Shown here: one piece after another, positions 1 to 11,516 of the stretch
How positions within the stretch are numbered: the first letter of the stretch is position 1
How the letters are laid out: the number at the start of each line of letters is the position of its first letter
NCBI GenBank assembly: GCA_021030905.1
Contig: JAGFMI010000017.1
Span: 620,001-684,000, forward strand
Length of the DNA: 64,000 nt
Reading direction: 5' to 3'
From: Pyrenula massariospora
Lineage: Eukaryota > Ascomycota > Eurotiomycetes > Pyrenulales > Pyrenulaceae
Program-made: the position numbers and the translations under genes
The notes under the pieces: model-generated
The model's input: only the letters and a program-made list of their open reading frames with translations
Database searches by the model: none
What the model was told of the DNA's origin: nothing

Positions 1-264
1 CTCCCTATCGCTATCACTGTCTTCATCTGACTGCGCAAGTCTGGCGGCGACAAGTTCCTCATCGCTCGAGTCTACATGCACATTTACATCGTAGCTATTC
101 GGCCAGCTCTTCTTTTGTTTGCCTTCGTGCGATCCACCAGGGTTGCCGCTGCTGCCGAAGAGTCCAATACTAGAGCCTTGGCCAAGGAAGTAGCCGATAG
201 TGCCGGAGACGATTGCGACAGCGATTGCGACAGCTGTTATCGACGGAGGAGCTCTGTCCGCCAT
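1..264 (-). CDS. Peptidyl-tRNA hydrolase 2-like protein, N-terminal part (runs off the window)
   Basis: Only the first 88 codons are in the window; the frame is open to base 1. The start ATG is at 264. Residues 8-30 form a hydrophobic, Ala/Ile/Val-rich segment that could anchor the protein in a membrane. A Gly/Ser-rich stretch follows, then KKSWPNSYDVNVHVDSSDEE and an acidic Asp/Ser run. Fungal Pth2 proteins have this layout of a short membrane anchor and an acidic linker before the catalytic domain, which recycles peptidyl-tRNA at or near the mitochondrial surface. The catalytic domain lies outside the window, so the name rests on the N-terminus alone. Another small anchored protein with an acidic linker cannot be excluded. 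Confidence 0.5.
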   Translation of the reverse strand, partial: MADRAPPSITAVAIAVAIVSGTIGYFLGQGSSIGLFGSSGNPGGSHEGKQKKSWPNSYDVNVHVDSSDEELVAARLAQSDEDSDSDRE

Positions 265-1745
265 GGCTAAACCTGTAGAGGCTGGAAAGAAAAGTTGCGA
301 GTTCTATATTTGCATTTTGACTCGTTTTGTTCTCATGACATGCACTTTAGAAAAGCGCGCAGGAGTGCCTTTGTGCTCTTCAGCTTAAATGAAGGTCCAG
401 GAAAGAAATCTAAGATCTATCTGTGGAATCTGACGAGCCATATTGTTGACTCGGTCTCTGCCTTTGGACTTCTTGGCGCACTAACATCCTCACCGCCAAG
501 GCCAGGCTAATATAAAGACTGCCGCGGTTTTAGCCGGAGGGGGCTGCTATTGTAATAAAATGAGTGATTGATTGTCTCATTAACTCCTGGGGGAGCAGAC
601 TACCTATATAGCCATTCCGTAGGGGTGGCTGGGTTACCCCACTGTTAACAGCTGCCTCTCGATCCGAGGATCACAGACGGTTCTGTTTGCCCATCCACCT
701 GGCTAAACGACCAATCTCTCTTACAAGCATACAGCCTCTGTATCCAGCCAAATCATATCATCCCTCAAATTCTCCCTCAATTTGGGGAAATGGTGGTGCT
801 GGTCCTTGAACCAACTTCGCCGCACAGCAGGGACGACTGCACAATTTCCTTCAACTAAGATTGTGCCGCCTATTGTACGACGTTCTCACGGCGTCCTCAA
901 ATCCAGCTGATGCCTTGACAGGCCCCGTCCTCGCTTCTCAATAGCCATCCCCACCTCGGGAAGTCTCCAGCCTTTTGCCGTCCATGTCTCACACTTCTAT
1001 AGGATAAGTTCCGACCGTTATGATCTCCTCTATGAGGGTGGCTTTGTTTAGCTTCTTCAATCATGATTAGATGATGTTCACCTCCGGTTCGTGCTCTGCT
1101 GCCTGACATTTTCCGGAGCATCTGCCCCTTTAGCTGGAATAACCATGGAGCTTGTTGCACCAGTAGGCTTTTCTAGGTCTTCACAGCGTTAGACGCAGTG
1201 GTAAATGGAAGGCGACGTTCAAGAAAGCGGAGCGTATGATTGCTCTAGCAACGAATCCAGTCTGTGGAAACAGTAGAGCTTTATTCCCTATTATGCCGTC
1301 AAAGCGCCATTCCAAACTTACGGGCGTCGAAACTTAGAAAGGATGTGAGACGGATGGCAGGAGCTTGTCCTTGAGGCTGGAATGAGCGGACGAGCAGTTG
1401 TTCTATGAGAAGCGCGTAGAGACCGGGGGAAGGGAGAGTTTGAATCTATTGCCATACAAACAATAAGTTTCCTTCAAATAGAAAGCAAGCCCTTGCTTCA
1501 ACTTCTGTTAGCGAAAATTTTAGTCTGTCGGAAGATTTACATTATTATTTATCTTTCGAGCTTACTTATAAGCCAGAGCCGTTCAGAAATTAGCCGATCA
1601 GCACTATATCAACTTTCAGCAAGATGACTTTTTGCCCTTTACGAACGGTGCATGAGTGATCTTGTCTCATGGAAGCACCCAGACATCTTCAATCACTCTC
1701 TCCTGCCCCCAAAAGAGGTATTCTCGGAATTATTCCATTTGGAAG
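265..1745. other. Gene-free interval
   Basis: This holds the upstream region of the leftmost gene and the 3' flank of the NACHT-ankyrin gene. Only short open frames occur, none with recognisable motifs. I see no tRNA, repeat array or transposon end. Confidence 0.5.
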
Positions 1746-4700
1746 TCAAGATATGGTCTCCTGCGCTTTCGCACCGGCTTCAAACTTCTGCCGTAGTCGC
1801 TCAAGCCATTCAAAGAGCGACTCTCCCTTCCCATTCACCGCCCCAATGGGACCGACAGCAAAGTCATGCTCCGCTACCTCAAGGAATTCATGCATAACAC
1901 AAATCTTTTTAAGCGGAGTTGACAGGGTAACGTAACTTTTCATGCACTTGCCACAGATGTCTATGTCAAGACACACCTTACAGACAAATCGGCTACCGAT
2001 AATCGGATTGTCACCGCAGAGATCGCATGAAGTCTTGTGATGATGCCGAGGCCTGGACGTTTGCTGCCGGAATGCAGTCAGCGCTTCGTCATCGTAGCCG
2101 GCTTGCAGAAGACAGCGACCAAGGAATCTGAATTCGTCTGCATTCTCGGTCGTGTTCGTTGCCCTTTGAAGACGGCCAAGATGGTAGCAAACCAGGGCAA
2201 GCACACGCGTCCGGACATCTTTGGTTTGGTCAACCAGAGGCGCTATATATGTATTACTGACCTGTTCGCGTAACTTTGGAACACTATTAACATATTCTGC
2301 GGCAGTCAGGTTGTATGGATCTCGCAATCCCACGTTTGCCTTAGTGGATGCGAGTAATTCAATCATCGGGCAGATACCCTGATAAATAGCATAATGAATC
2401 GGAGCGAGGCCAGAAGAGTCGACAACATCAGGAGATGCGTTTGCTTCAAGAAGACACCTTGCGATAGATAAGCGGTCACGTATAACTGCTAGATGTAGTG
2501 GGGTCTGTCCGGCTAAGTCCTTGCTGTCCACGTCGGCTTTCTCTGCACCAGCAAGCATTCGAATGGCCCCTTCTCCAACTCGAGACTGCGATACTGCTTC
2601 ATGAAGAGCTGTTCTTCCGTCAGAAGTCCGAACATCAATGTTCACGTCACGCTGGAGTAGAAGCACTATCTTTTCGTCGGATTGATAGATACTGTTTACA
2701 GCGCAGTGCAAGTATTGCCTGTCTTTTGCATCTTGCGTCTCGATTCCAGGTAATCTGTCCAGAAGGAATCGTACTGCTTCTGCCTCACCATGTTGCAAAG
2801 CCGCCTGGAGGGGCGATATCCCAAGTCTATCCTTTGCGCCCAGCTTAGCACCATGGTCCACTAAGAGCTTAGCAGCTGTCATTGGAAATGGGATAGTCTC
2901 TACTAGTGCGCACATCACCGGGCTTCCTCGCCAGTCGCCTTGATTATCCAGCTTTGCTCCCTTCTCAAGCAGCTGCTGCAGAACAGAAATATTGTCATGA
3001 CGAGCAGCACAAACTAGAGGGGTTACGCCTTTTGCGTTTGGAACATTCACAGAGGCATCATCACGAGCCAGAAGTAATTTTGCAATCTCCGAGTGTCCGC
3101 GATTGATGGCGTCAAAGAGTGGAGTATGGCCTCTGGCATTCAAGACGTTAACTTCAATATCTTGTTGGTCTAGGAGTTGTCGAACGATGTCCATGTGGCC
3201 GAACAATACGGCCCATGAGAGTGCTGTTTGACCCCTCTCGTCCTCTAAGTTGATCTCGATGTCTTTTTGAGCCAATAATATTCTCGTCACCGTAGTGTTA
3301 TTCTTGATAGCTGTCCAAGTTAGGGCAGACATACCTTCGTCGTCTGTCGCATTGATTGTGGCGCCTTTTTCGAGATACATTTCCGCTACGTGCGGGATCG
3401 GGAAATATGCTATCATATGGGTAGCAGTGATGTTTTGCAATTCGCTCAGGAGGTTGTCGTCCACTACCATTGTTTGAGCTACCAAAGGCAAGTTCTTGTT
3501 TTGACGTAGAAAAGTCAGCACTTCAATGTTAGATTTCTTTGCGGGGCTCTTCGAGGAGTGAAATCCCCATTGAGACGCAGCGTAATGAAGAAGTTTGTGC
3601 TTAGTAACCATCTCTTCAACTAGATCATTAGAATAATTTTCCACAATAAGGGCATCCATCGACAAATAAGCCAAGCAGCTACTCAAAAGCACCTCGTGGC
3701 CATTAGGTAGCCATTCCTCTCGAACACGTTGGATGTATTCCTGAGCTGTCTTGTGCACGGGGCGGACTATGCCGGTTTGTTTATCAACCGTGACAAGTCC
3801 TGCGCAAACGGAGATCAACTGATCCTCGGAGACGATATCTTCCTCACGATCAATTTGAGGCATTCCAGGTTCTATTGCCGTTGCTTCCTGCATCTCGCTT
3901 ACTTGAAGTTCTCTCTCAGCATACGCGACCCAGTAAAGGACCTTGTGAGCAAGCTCGCGATGTCCCAATCCTTGTTGGTCGATTCTCATCCGGATGCTTG
4001 CATAAGCCACCTGTAGAGCATCCAGGCCGTGGGACATACTGTGAAGGTAATTGCGAATTGCTTTCATTGTTAACTTATCCGTGAGTGAGTCGAGGAGCAT
4101 CTTGGCTAGAAGAAAGCTATACAGAATTAGTTCGTGTCACTGTTTCGTAAATGATACCGCATACACTCCGTCAGATACTTGCAGGATCTTCTCAATGATC
4201 TCTATCTGAAGCTTCAAGTTACTTGGTTGAACAGGTTCAAGTTGTGGCAATCGCGATCGCAGATAAGTCTCAATATCATCATCCATTGCGCGGACCTCAA
4301 TCTGACTCGCCTCAGTGAAGTGTGAAAGAATAGCAGGGATTCCTCGAGTCGTCAGGAAGACGTTGACATTTTGGAAATTTTGTACCAGCTGCCGGAGGTC
4401 CTCCAGAAGCCTAGTGCGTATCGTCATGGAGAGAATCTCGTCAAGAGCGTCTACAACGAGGAACACCCTATTACGACTTTCTATTAGAGTGAGCAGGAGA
4501 GACTCTAGTTCGCTTTCCTGTGGACGTGTCTGACGATCTCCGTGACTCTGATAGCATTTTTCTATTATTCTTGGTAGCACTCGCTGCTCTTGGAATAGCT
4601 GTCTTATCAAGCTAGACAGCACAAAGCTATACTTCTGCTCGTCCGGTTGATTGAACTTACAATAGTGATATATAACAACCACGCTGTCATCACCTGCGAA

Positions 4701-5516
4701 ATGGCGGCGCAAGTCTTCGATAACAGTGGCTGTCATGACTGTCTTTCCCGAACCTGGGGTTCCATAACATAGGAGAATTGAGCCGATGTCCTGACACCAT
4801 TTCCGGTATTCTTGGGTGCTGAGAAACCAAAGGTTGGTGCCATGAGATCTTCTAGAGAGATACTCATTCTGATAACCTGCGAAGTTGGCTGGCGCGAGCC
4901 ACTCTGAAACCTTCAAGACTTGTCTGCGGTCCCCATCGCGTAAATTCAAGTTTGAAATATTTTCGCTTATTGCGGATGTTTGATCACTTGTGTTGAATTA
5001 GTATCTCCGTGATCACTAGCCAGGACCTTCCTACAGAAGAATGCTATTATATGTCACATTCAAGCTATTCAGCGTTGCTTGGATACGTTCTCTTTGGTGT
5101 TGTATCTCGTTTGGATCTAGGCGAAAGCGATGCCAGTGGACCCTAATGCGCTGCCTTAGACTAGCAGGTTGGTTAGGAGTAGAACCGCCACCTAACTGAA
5201 GCACGGAGTGCTTCTGAAGACTAGCGTCCAAATTCTGGAGAACATTAGAGCAATTTTTCCCCGTTCGCTCGAGGTCATGAAGCTGCTGCGGCGTCAGCTT
5301 TCCGCGCTCAACTATCTCAGCAACTCGAGAGATGACGTTGGCGAGCTCGTCCGCGCTAAAAGTGTCAACCACTGGTTGAGCCGACAATATGCCTCAAGAT
5401 ACATACTCGGATTGAATAGCAGCATATTCATCAGGAGCATATGTCCATCGCTCGCGAACCTTCTCGGCCAATTCGAGAGTTGCAATGAAGTCCCCAATAG
5501 AGAATCCGAAGCTCAT
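1746..5516 (-). CDS. STAND receptor: helical N-domain, NACHT, ankyrin repeats, ZZ zinc finger
   Basis: Four exons on the minus strand (5516-5407, 5355-5035, 4986-4165, 4116-1746) give 1207 residues with introns of 51, 48 and 48 nt. The start MSFGFSIGDFI opens an alpha-helical N-terminal domain of the kind found in fungal NLR-like proteins. The NACHT NTPase follows, with P-loop GTPGSGKT near residue 220 and Walker B VFLVVDALDE near 300. After a helical linker come roughly eleven ankyrin repeats (about 640-1060). A ZZ-type zinc finger with CDLC, CKVC and CGKC pairs lies near 1130-1180. In such STAND proteins the repeats sense a ligand, the NACHT oligomerises and the N-domain signals, often in non-self recognition. 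The C-terminal ZZ finger is a less usual addition. The gene looks intact and lies alone beside a gene-poor tract. Its ligand and partner are unknown. Confidence 0.85.
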
Positions 5517-8500
5517 GGTGTAATCGTATGGGGTGTTGATTGGGAAGCGCCATAAGCTCGGGCGAGGAAACGTGAGCCTTTCTGGAACGGCGAATTCAGC
5601 AGGTAGCTCAGCATTTCACAATTGAGCTCGATGGCCCTGTGACGAATCTTCGAAGATGTGTGAGAGAAAGATAGCCCATATGAACATGCGATGGAGCGAG
5701 CTGCGCTGCCAGCTCCGCAGCCTTGTAGGTTCAGATAATTCTTGAGCAAAGATTGGTCATCACCAGGCTACCCGCCCGCTGTGGCCGACGCCTGTTTGGT
5801 CCCCGTCTAGCCCATGGTGCAGGCCTCGGTTGGTTGAGTAGGGGCGGTCTACTGCATAGCCCCGCCCTTAGTGCTACAACAGGTGAGGCTCGAAGGTTGC
5901 CGAGTGACGCAACAAATACCAATGCAATCTGAGGCGCAAATAATGGGGATAGAGAACCCAGGTCAGGTTGTCCTCAATATGAAGCTGACATAGAGTGCTG
6001 AGAATATGAAAGCGAATGTCACTAAGGGTACCACAAGTCGGAAAAGTACCCAGGCTTTCTAATTAGACCTACAAACAGAAGGTGTCAAGAACTCTTTATA
6101 CAGCTAATTACTAGCAAGGGCGTCCTGAAAGCGTCCAATTCGAATAGCCAGTCTCAAAACCCTGCCCACTTCAATCAAACTCGACGTGTATTTTCGACAC
6201 CCTTTATCCCGTCATACATGCGCAATAACTTGGTCAGTCTCACTGCCATAAATGAAATTATCAGCGGCCTCCGGGTGTTCTATCTTGTCTTCTTACGCTC
6301 CAACCCCGTCTCGGATAAACGAAAGTTCAGAGACACGGATGGATTGGCCGTGTATTAAAAGTGACATGGACAGCTACCTCGACAGAGCATATCGACACCT
6401 GTATTGCCGATATTGAGGAGTGTCTCAAGGCGTCCTCATAGTCGTCTACGGAGGCAGCGACAAATGTACCAGCCAATAAAGGCCGCTGGACTACCCTCTT
6501 CTCTCACTCTGCTGCAGGTTTGCGTCTAAGTAGAGGGCAGCTTAGGACTTTTTCTTTATGGAAAAGAGTTGAGGAAAGGTAATGAAGACTTAAGCGCAAA
6601 TGAATTCTTCTCTCTCCTAGTTCAAGAATTCGACGAGTACATTGACAGCCTGGGATCGCCTTACGTGTGCGAATCTGTTGAACTCAATTATATCAAGTGG
6701 TAACTTTGACTTATCCTAGAGCAGAGTCTATGATTTTCTCCAAGGGAGTGGGCTAAAGCTTGAACCATACTACATACCTCACATCTTCAAACTAGCAATT
6801 TTGCTATCTGATCCGATATAGTTGTCTAGAGCGCTAATCCTATGGGCCACAGTGCATCCGAAGAGTGGTCTTCGACATTATACTTTGACTCGTCATCTCC
6901 ATCGGGGCCGCAATTCTATTTCATAAAGCCAATCTAAACCTGGGTCTACCAGTCAATGTCAGCTTCCAGCGTTCTCCCCCGGCGACTATGTCATTGTCTT
7001 CACAAGGGGCGGAACGACCACGAAGTTCGTCTCGAACCATGCCGCTAATATCGCAAGTACAAACAAGGACTGTGCTACACAGGTGCTGTTAGAAGGAACG
7101 GGGAAACGGCATTCATTAAGATCGAGTCACCTTTGTGGTCTCATAATGACACCATCCCTCAAACAAGAAAAAAACGAATTCGTACGGACTTTCTTTCATT
7201 TTCGGTTCCATCGCTGTCAATTCCTTCAAGAAGTCTATCATCGACTACCTTGCCCACACTCCCGCCTATAACCTCGAGACTAACATGAATCACGCGGAGC
7301 GATAGCGTACAATGTTGCCACCATTTAGGCCATCGCCATTGGCTGCAGGTTCGGCGGCTACTTTGCTTTCTAGACCGCCGGCCGGCTGGCCGTCCTTTGC
7401 AGGCCCGATTTAATGCCTCAGTTAGTCACACCGGGGCCGTCACGGTGCCTGCGCTCGCGTGGATCTCGATACTCTGGGCTCAAGAAATCTCTCAGTTGGT
7501 GGGTAAGAAAAGAAGCAGCATCATCCGGGCAGGCCGCCAGAGGCAGGGCCTGATGCGGACGGTGGAGGAAGGGGATCGCGCTCGCCAGACCCACCGCTAG
7601 GAGACGCCTATGCTGAGCACGATTGGAGCTCGGGCTCAGCGGATACTAGTTATACATAGCTTTGGAAGCCTTTGTGGCATTGCAGGCGCACGGAGCGGTG
7701 GAGAGTCGGTTGCTGGCTTTTCTAGACGAGGGACGTTTGATACTGCCGCCTGCGAACTCACTGAAATGGCATGATCCGGCGATTGAGTAGATCGAACGGC
7801 ACACGAATGTCGATTTCGAACATGAGAATCAGAATGAGCGTTAAATTAAGACGTGAATTGGCACGTTTAGAAAGATTTCGATGATACATTTGGGGTTTGT
7901 AATAAGAGATGCACATAGATTGACTTCTCCCTTGCACTGATCTTGATTACCTCTGTAGCAAATGTAGTGAAAAAGAAGAAGTCCAGAGATTTACTGCGGC
8001 AATAGGATGTGACGGGTCACTGGAAGCAATCGTTATGAATTCGAGAAGACGGCGTTCGTGGGCTGGTGGACATCACGTTTGGCTCCTTCGTCAGCTGGCT
8101 GTACGTGCGATCGTGTAATGGCCCAGACAAAGCTTTCGCTTAGACAACATTATCTCTAAATAAAGAAGATGTCCCGTACAGAACGTTCTTGGGGCGAGGT
8201 TAGGTACAGGAGTGAAAGCATCCCCCTTCCGGCTAATAATCGGGATGAGGGGTGCCACGACATCCGCCACCCAGCCTCGACTACCTCTGAGTGGTAGGCT
8301 CTAGGCTCTAGATAATCTCGGCATCTCAGACCCATTTTACGCTGTGCGATGTATGTCATCGTAATACATCAACTTACGCTCGGAAAGGAAGCGTAAATTA
8401 TACAGCTGCTTACGATGTTTTTAAAAATATATCTTTCTCAGAGCTGAGCATCCATGCATCGACACTACTTTTCGGCCCCCTATCTAGTCACGGCACGCGA

Positions 8501-8779
8501 ACATGGCTTGCTGCACGCCGCTGTTCGTAGACACCCTTGGAGAAGACAGGGGCGGCAGTGGTGGGATGGGACATGAGAACGGGATAGCCTTGCAAGTGGC
8601 AGGTGGCAGAGAACTAATAGAGCTTGAGAAGTCTCGATGAAAACGAGAACACTGAAAACTTCTAAGCGTGTTATCAAAAGAAAGTCACGTCTTTAACATT
8701 TGCACTCCTTTAGTCGTTCTTGTTTTTCTTTGCTCTCTACGCGCCCCCAATCGATCGCCCAGAAGACCCCGCCGAAGAC
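5517..8779. other. Gene-poor tract with decayed coding traces
   Basis: About 3.3 kb without an intact gene. Short stretches still look protein-like, for example 6972-7052 on the plus strand (FSPGDYVIVFTRGGTTTKF) and around 7290-7480, but stops and frame changes interrupt them every few dozen codons. I read these as relics of one or more lost genes and cannot name them. No terminal repeats or RNA genes were seen. Confidence 0.4.
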
Positions 8780-10065
8780 ATGGCAACCAATGCAGGTCAA
8801 GTTGGCGATGCTGGACGCCTCTCCGGCGTGCGAGCAGCAATTGTGACGGGTTCATCGTCCGGCATTGGGAGAGGGATAGCGCTTGCTTTCGCAGAGGCGG
8901 GCGTGAGGCTCGTGGTGTGTGCGGACATTCGGCCGCTGCCCGAACAGGGAGCAGGAGCGGAATCGGAGGCGATGTTAGAGGAGAGGAGCGTGGCGACGCA
9001 CGAGCTCATTGTAACAAGGCACGGAGCAGGGAGGGCGGTGTTTGTGAGGTGCGACGTCAGCGTCGAGCGCGCGGAGCGGGCAGAGGACGACACAGAGGTG
9101 GCAGCGGAGGGGCATATTGTAGGAGAGAAGGTGTGGGGAGTGGCGGATCTGGTGGAGGAGGCGGCGAGGAGGGCTGGACGAGTAGATGTGTAAGAGTTCA
9201 TTCCCTTTCCTCGGGTTTGATAGAAGTGAAGTATCTCTTTCGTTTTACATGGAATTTAGCTCGTTGACCCTCTTTGGAAACAGCATCGTCAACAATGCCG
9301 GTGTGGGCATCTTCGATATTCCCCTCCATGAGACGGACTACGCAACTTGGGATAAGAGTTTGTATGACATCTTTTATTTGAGGAACTCTTTCTATTTTAC
9401 TCTAAAGACTCCTCATCAGTATTCATGCCAATTGATTGACTTCTCTCCCAGATCCGTCAACGCTACCGGCCCCTTTCTCGGCTCTAAGCACGCAATAACC
9501 CAATTTCTCAAACAGGAGCCCGACGCCCATGGATTCCGCGGTACAATCGTGAATATCTCCAGTATCGGCGGTCTGTTCGGCTTAATGCGCTGTAGTTAGT
9601 CAAAAGCCAACTCTCCCAAATCCCCCATCCATCATCTCACGTATCACTCTTCTTTCCAACTCCAGAACTGACGTCGTTCTAGGCGCGTACTGCGCTAGCA
9701 AAGCGTCCATCATCGGCCTCTCGCGCGAAACCGCCATCGAGTATGCTGACAGGGGTATCCGGTGCAACGTGATCTGCCCGGGATGTGAGTTCCCCCCTAA
9801 CGCCCCTTTTCCCTTTCTTCGACCTTTCTAGTCCTACACCATCCCATCCTCGCTCACCTGCACAGATATTGCCACTCCCATGCTCCAGCCCTTCGTCGCT
9901 GCTTCTCCAGACTTTGCCAGCTACCTCAGCGCTGGGATTCCTGCTGGCCGGCTCGGTACACCACCAGATGTGGCGGGAGCGGCTGTGTGGTTGGCGAGCG
10001 GGCGGGAGAGTGCATATGTGAACGGGGTGGTGCTGCCGGTGGATGGAGGGTTTACAGCGCGATGA
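8780..10065 (+). CDS. Short-chain dehydrogenase/reductase (SDR), classical type
   Basis: Five exons (8780-9189, 9284-9361, 9452-9591, 9683-9784, 9866-10065) give 309 residues. The cofactor motif is TGSSSGIGRG near residue 25 and the structural motif is VNNAG. The catalytic Tyr/Lys pair is in YCASK, preceded by NISSIGG, which supplies the serine. The C-terminus has the usual PGYIATPM and VDGG segments. Such enzymes oxidise or reduce an alcohol/ketone with NAD(P)H. Exon 1 carries an unusual Glu/Ala/Arg-rich insertion between the first strand and NNAG, in strongly G-rich DNA. It converges with the acyltransferase gene, the stops being about 100 bp apart. Its distance from the PKS (7 kb) makes a role in polyketide tailoring possible but unproven. 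An in-frame start at 8720 lacks family support. Confidence 0.85.
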
Positions 10066-10163
10066 TTAGTAGGCTGTTTATATGTCTTGGTCAATTGTTG
10101 CAAGACACACGTGCCTAGGGTAGTGGAGAGAATGATGAGGTTTCTCATCGCGCTAATTGATAT

Positions 10164-11516
10164 CTATATATTGGCCGTCATGCCTAATTCTTGGAAAAGT
10201 TGCTCCTGCACGCGGTTAAGATATAGCGCTACAAAATGATCCCGATGGAAGGCTGCGTTGTAGTTGGCACTAAGGAAAAAGCGACCGGCCCACGACCATT
10301 GGTATACCACCACTCCTGGCGTCATCATATCGACGGCCACTTCGACATGGTCCACCTTCACTTCTCGCTGGCCACTGTACATGTCTCGCACGTATTCATC
10401 CGCCCGGCCAATGCTGCTGAGCTGCGGTGCGCTCGGCAGTGGTGCGCCTGCTGGCAGCGGCTGCGAGAGCGCAATCGCCATTTTGCCCGCATAGGTGTCG
10501 TAGGCCTCAAGCAGTGGCGCTTGGCCGCGCCGCAGAGGCTGACGGTAGATCTCGTGGAACGCCCGTGCATGGGTCATAAAGTCAGCCGATGGGCGTGAGA
10601 AGGGAAGGCCGAGCATATAGCAGCCCATTGGGAATGCGCTTGGGTCGTTATACGGGATTGGAAGATAGGGCCGATAATTGAAAGATGCGACGGAGGTGTA
10701 GTTTGTTGCCATTGGAGATTCTACCTTCATATCCTGCGCTACGACTACAACGGCCGCATGGACTGCCGCCGCGACACCCAGCTGCCGTTCTCGACACGCT
10801 GCCAGAAGTGACTTCGCTGTTGATCGAGAGAACTCCAGATGCTCCCGGTGCGTGCCTCCGAGTCCTTGCGCTGGCATATCGTATGGTAGGCTAATCGAAG
10901 GAAGCTTCCCGACAAAGCCTAGGAACATCTTCTGCGCCTCGTCCTCGATTGCTTGTGTAATATCGACTGGGAAGGCAGCAGCTTCCGAATGGCCAGGGGG
11001 CAGGTTCTTCGTCTCGTCGCCAAACACAGGGACATCGGAATCAGTGGAGAGATATTCAAGGAATTTGTTAAGGAGGTTCAACGAGCCGACGCCGTCGACG
11101 TGCCAATGGTGCGATCGCATCAGAACCTCTGAACTCTCTGGGAAATAGTGGAGAGACGAGTATTTTCTTGGTCGGACAGTGTCTAGAAAAACATCCACGG
11201 ACCCATTTTCCACAAAGAAGGACTGCGATACCCATTCTTCCAGCGATGTCGCGTTGGCAACGTAATATGTAAATTTGTTGTCTTCGAGAAGACTTGCAAT
11301 GAATGGATGCTTATAACGTGTCCAGATCCATGCGCGCTGGAGAGCGGCAGATATATCCTCTGATTCAGAGCTGCCAAAAACGCCACGCGCCACAGTGTTT
11401 ACTGTCCAATGCTCACGGTCATGAGTGGCCACAGAGAGACAAACAGCTTTCATGAACTTGTCCGTAGCATCAAGCGGCCGTTCGTAACGACCTAGCGATA
11501 CCTCCTTCCACGGCAT
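10164..11516 (-). CDS. Stand-alone condensation/acyltransferase-like enzyme (HHxxxDG)
   Basis: A single open frame of 450 residues from the ATG at 11516. The catalytic motif HHWHVDG near residue 135 matches the HHxxxDG signature of the condensation/CoA-dependent acyltransferase superfamily exactly; the first or second His would act as general base. Overall layout resembles fungal secondary-metabolite acyltransferases of the trichothecene 15-O-acetyltransferase (Tri3) type, which move an acyl group onto an alcohol. The frame stays open upstream of the ATG, and a short 5' exon cannot be excluded. Neighbours are a convergent SDR and, 5.7 kb away, an HR-PKS that lacks a release domain, so esterification or offloading of the polyketide is a reasonable guess. 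Substrate unknown. Confidence 0.7.
   Translation of the reverse strand: MPWKEVSLGRYERPLDATDKFMKAVCLSVATHDREHWTVNTVARGVFGSSESEDISAALQRAWIWTRYKHPFIASLLEDNKFTYYVANATSLEEWVSQSFFVENGSVDVFLDTVRPRKYSSLHYFPESSEVLMRSHHWHVDGVGSLNLLNKFLEYLSTDSDVPVFGDETKNLPPGHSEAAAFPVDITQAIEDEAQKMFLGFVGKLPSISLPYDMPAQGLGGTHREHLEFSRSTAKSLLAACRERQLGVAAAVHAAVVVVAQDMKVESPMATNYTSVASFNYRPYLPIPYNDPSAFPMGCYMLGLPFSRPSADFMTHARAFHEIYRQPLRRGQAPLLEAYDTYAGKMAIALSQPLPAGAPLPSAPQLSSIGRADEYVRDMYSGQREVKVDHVEVAVDMMTPGVVVYQWSWAGRFFLSANYNAAFHRDHFVALYLNRVQEQLFQELGMTANI

Noticed and set aside
8668-9267. Long Arg/Gly-rich open frame overlapping SDR exon 1
   Set aside because: It is a shadow of the SDR coding frame in G-rich DNA and has no family motif.
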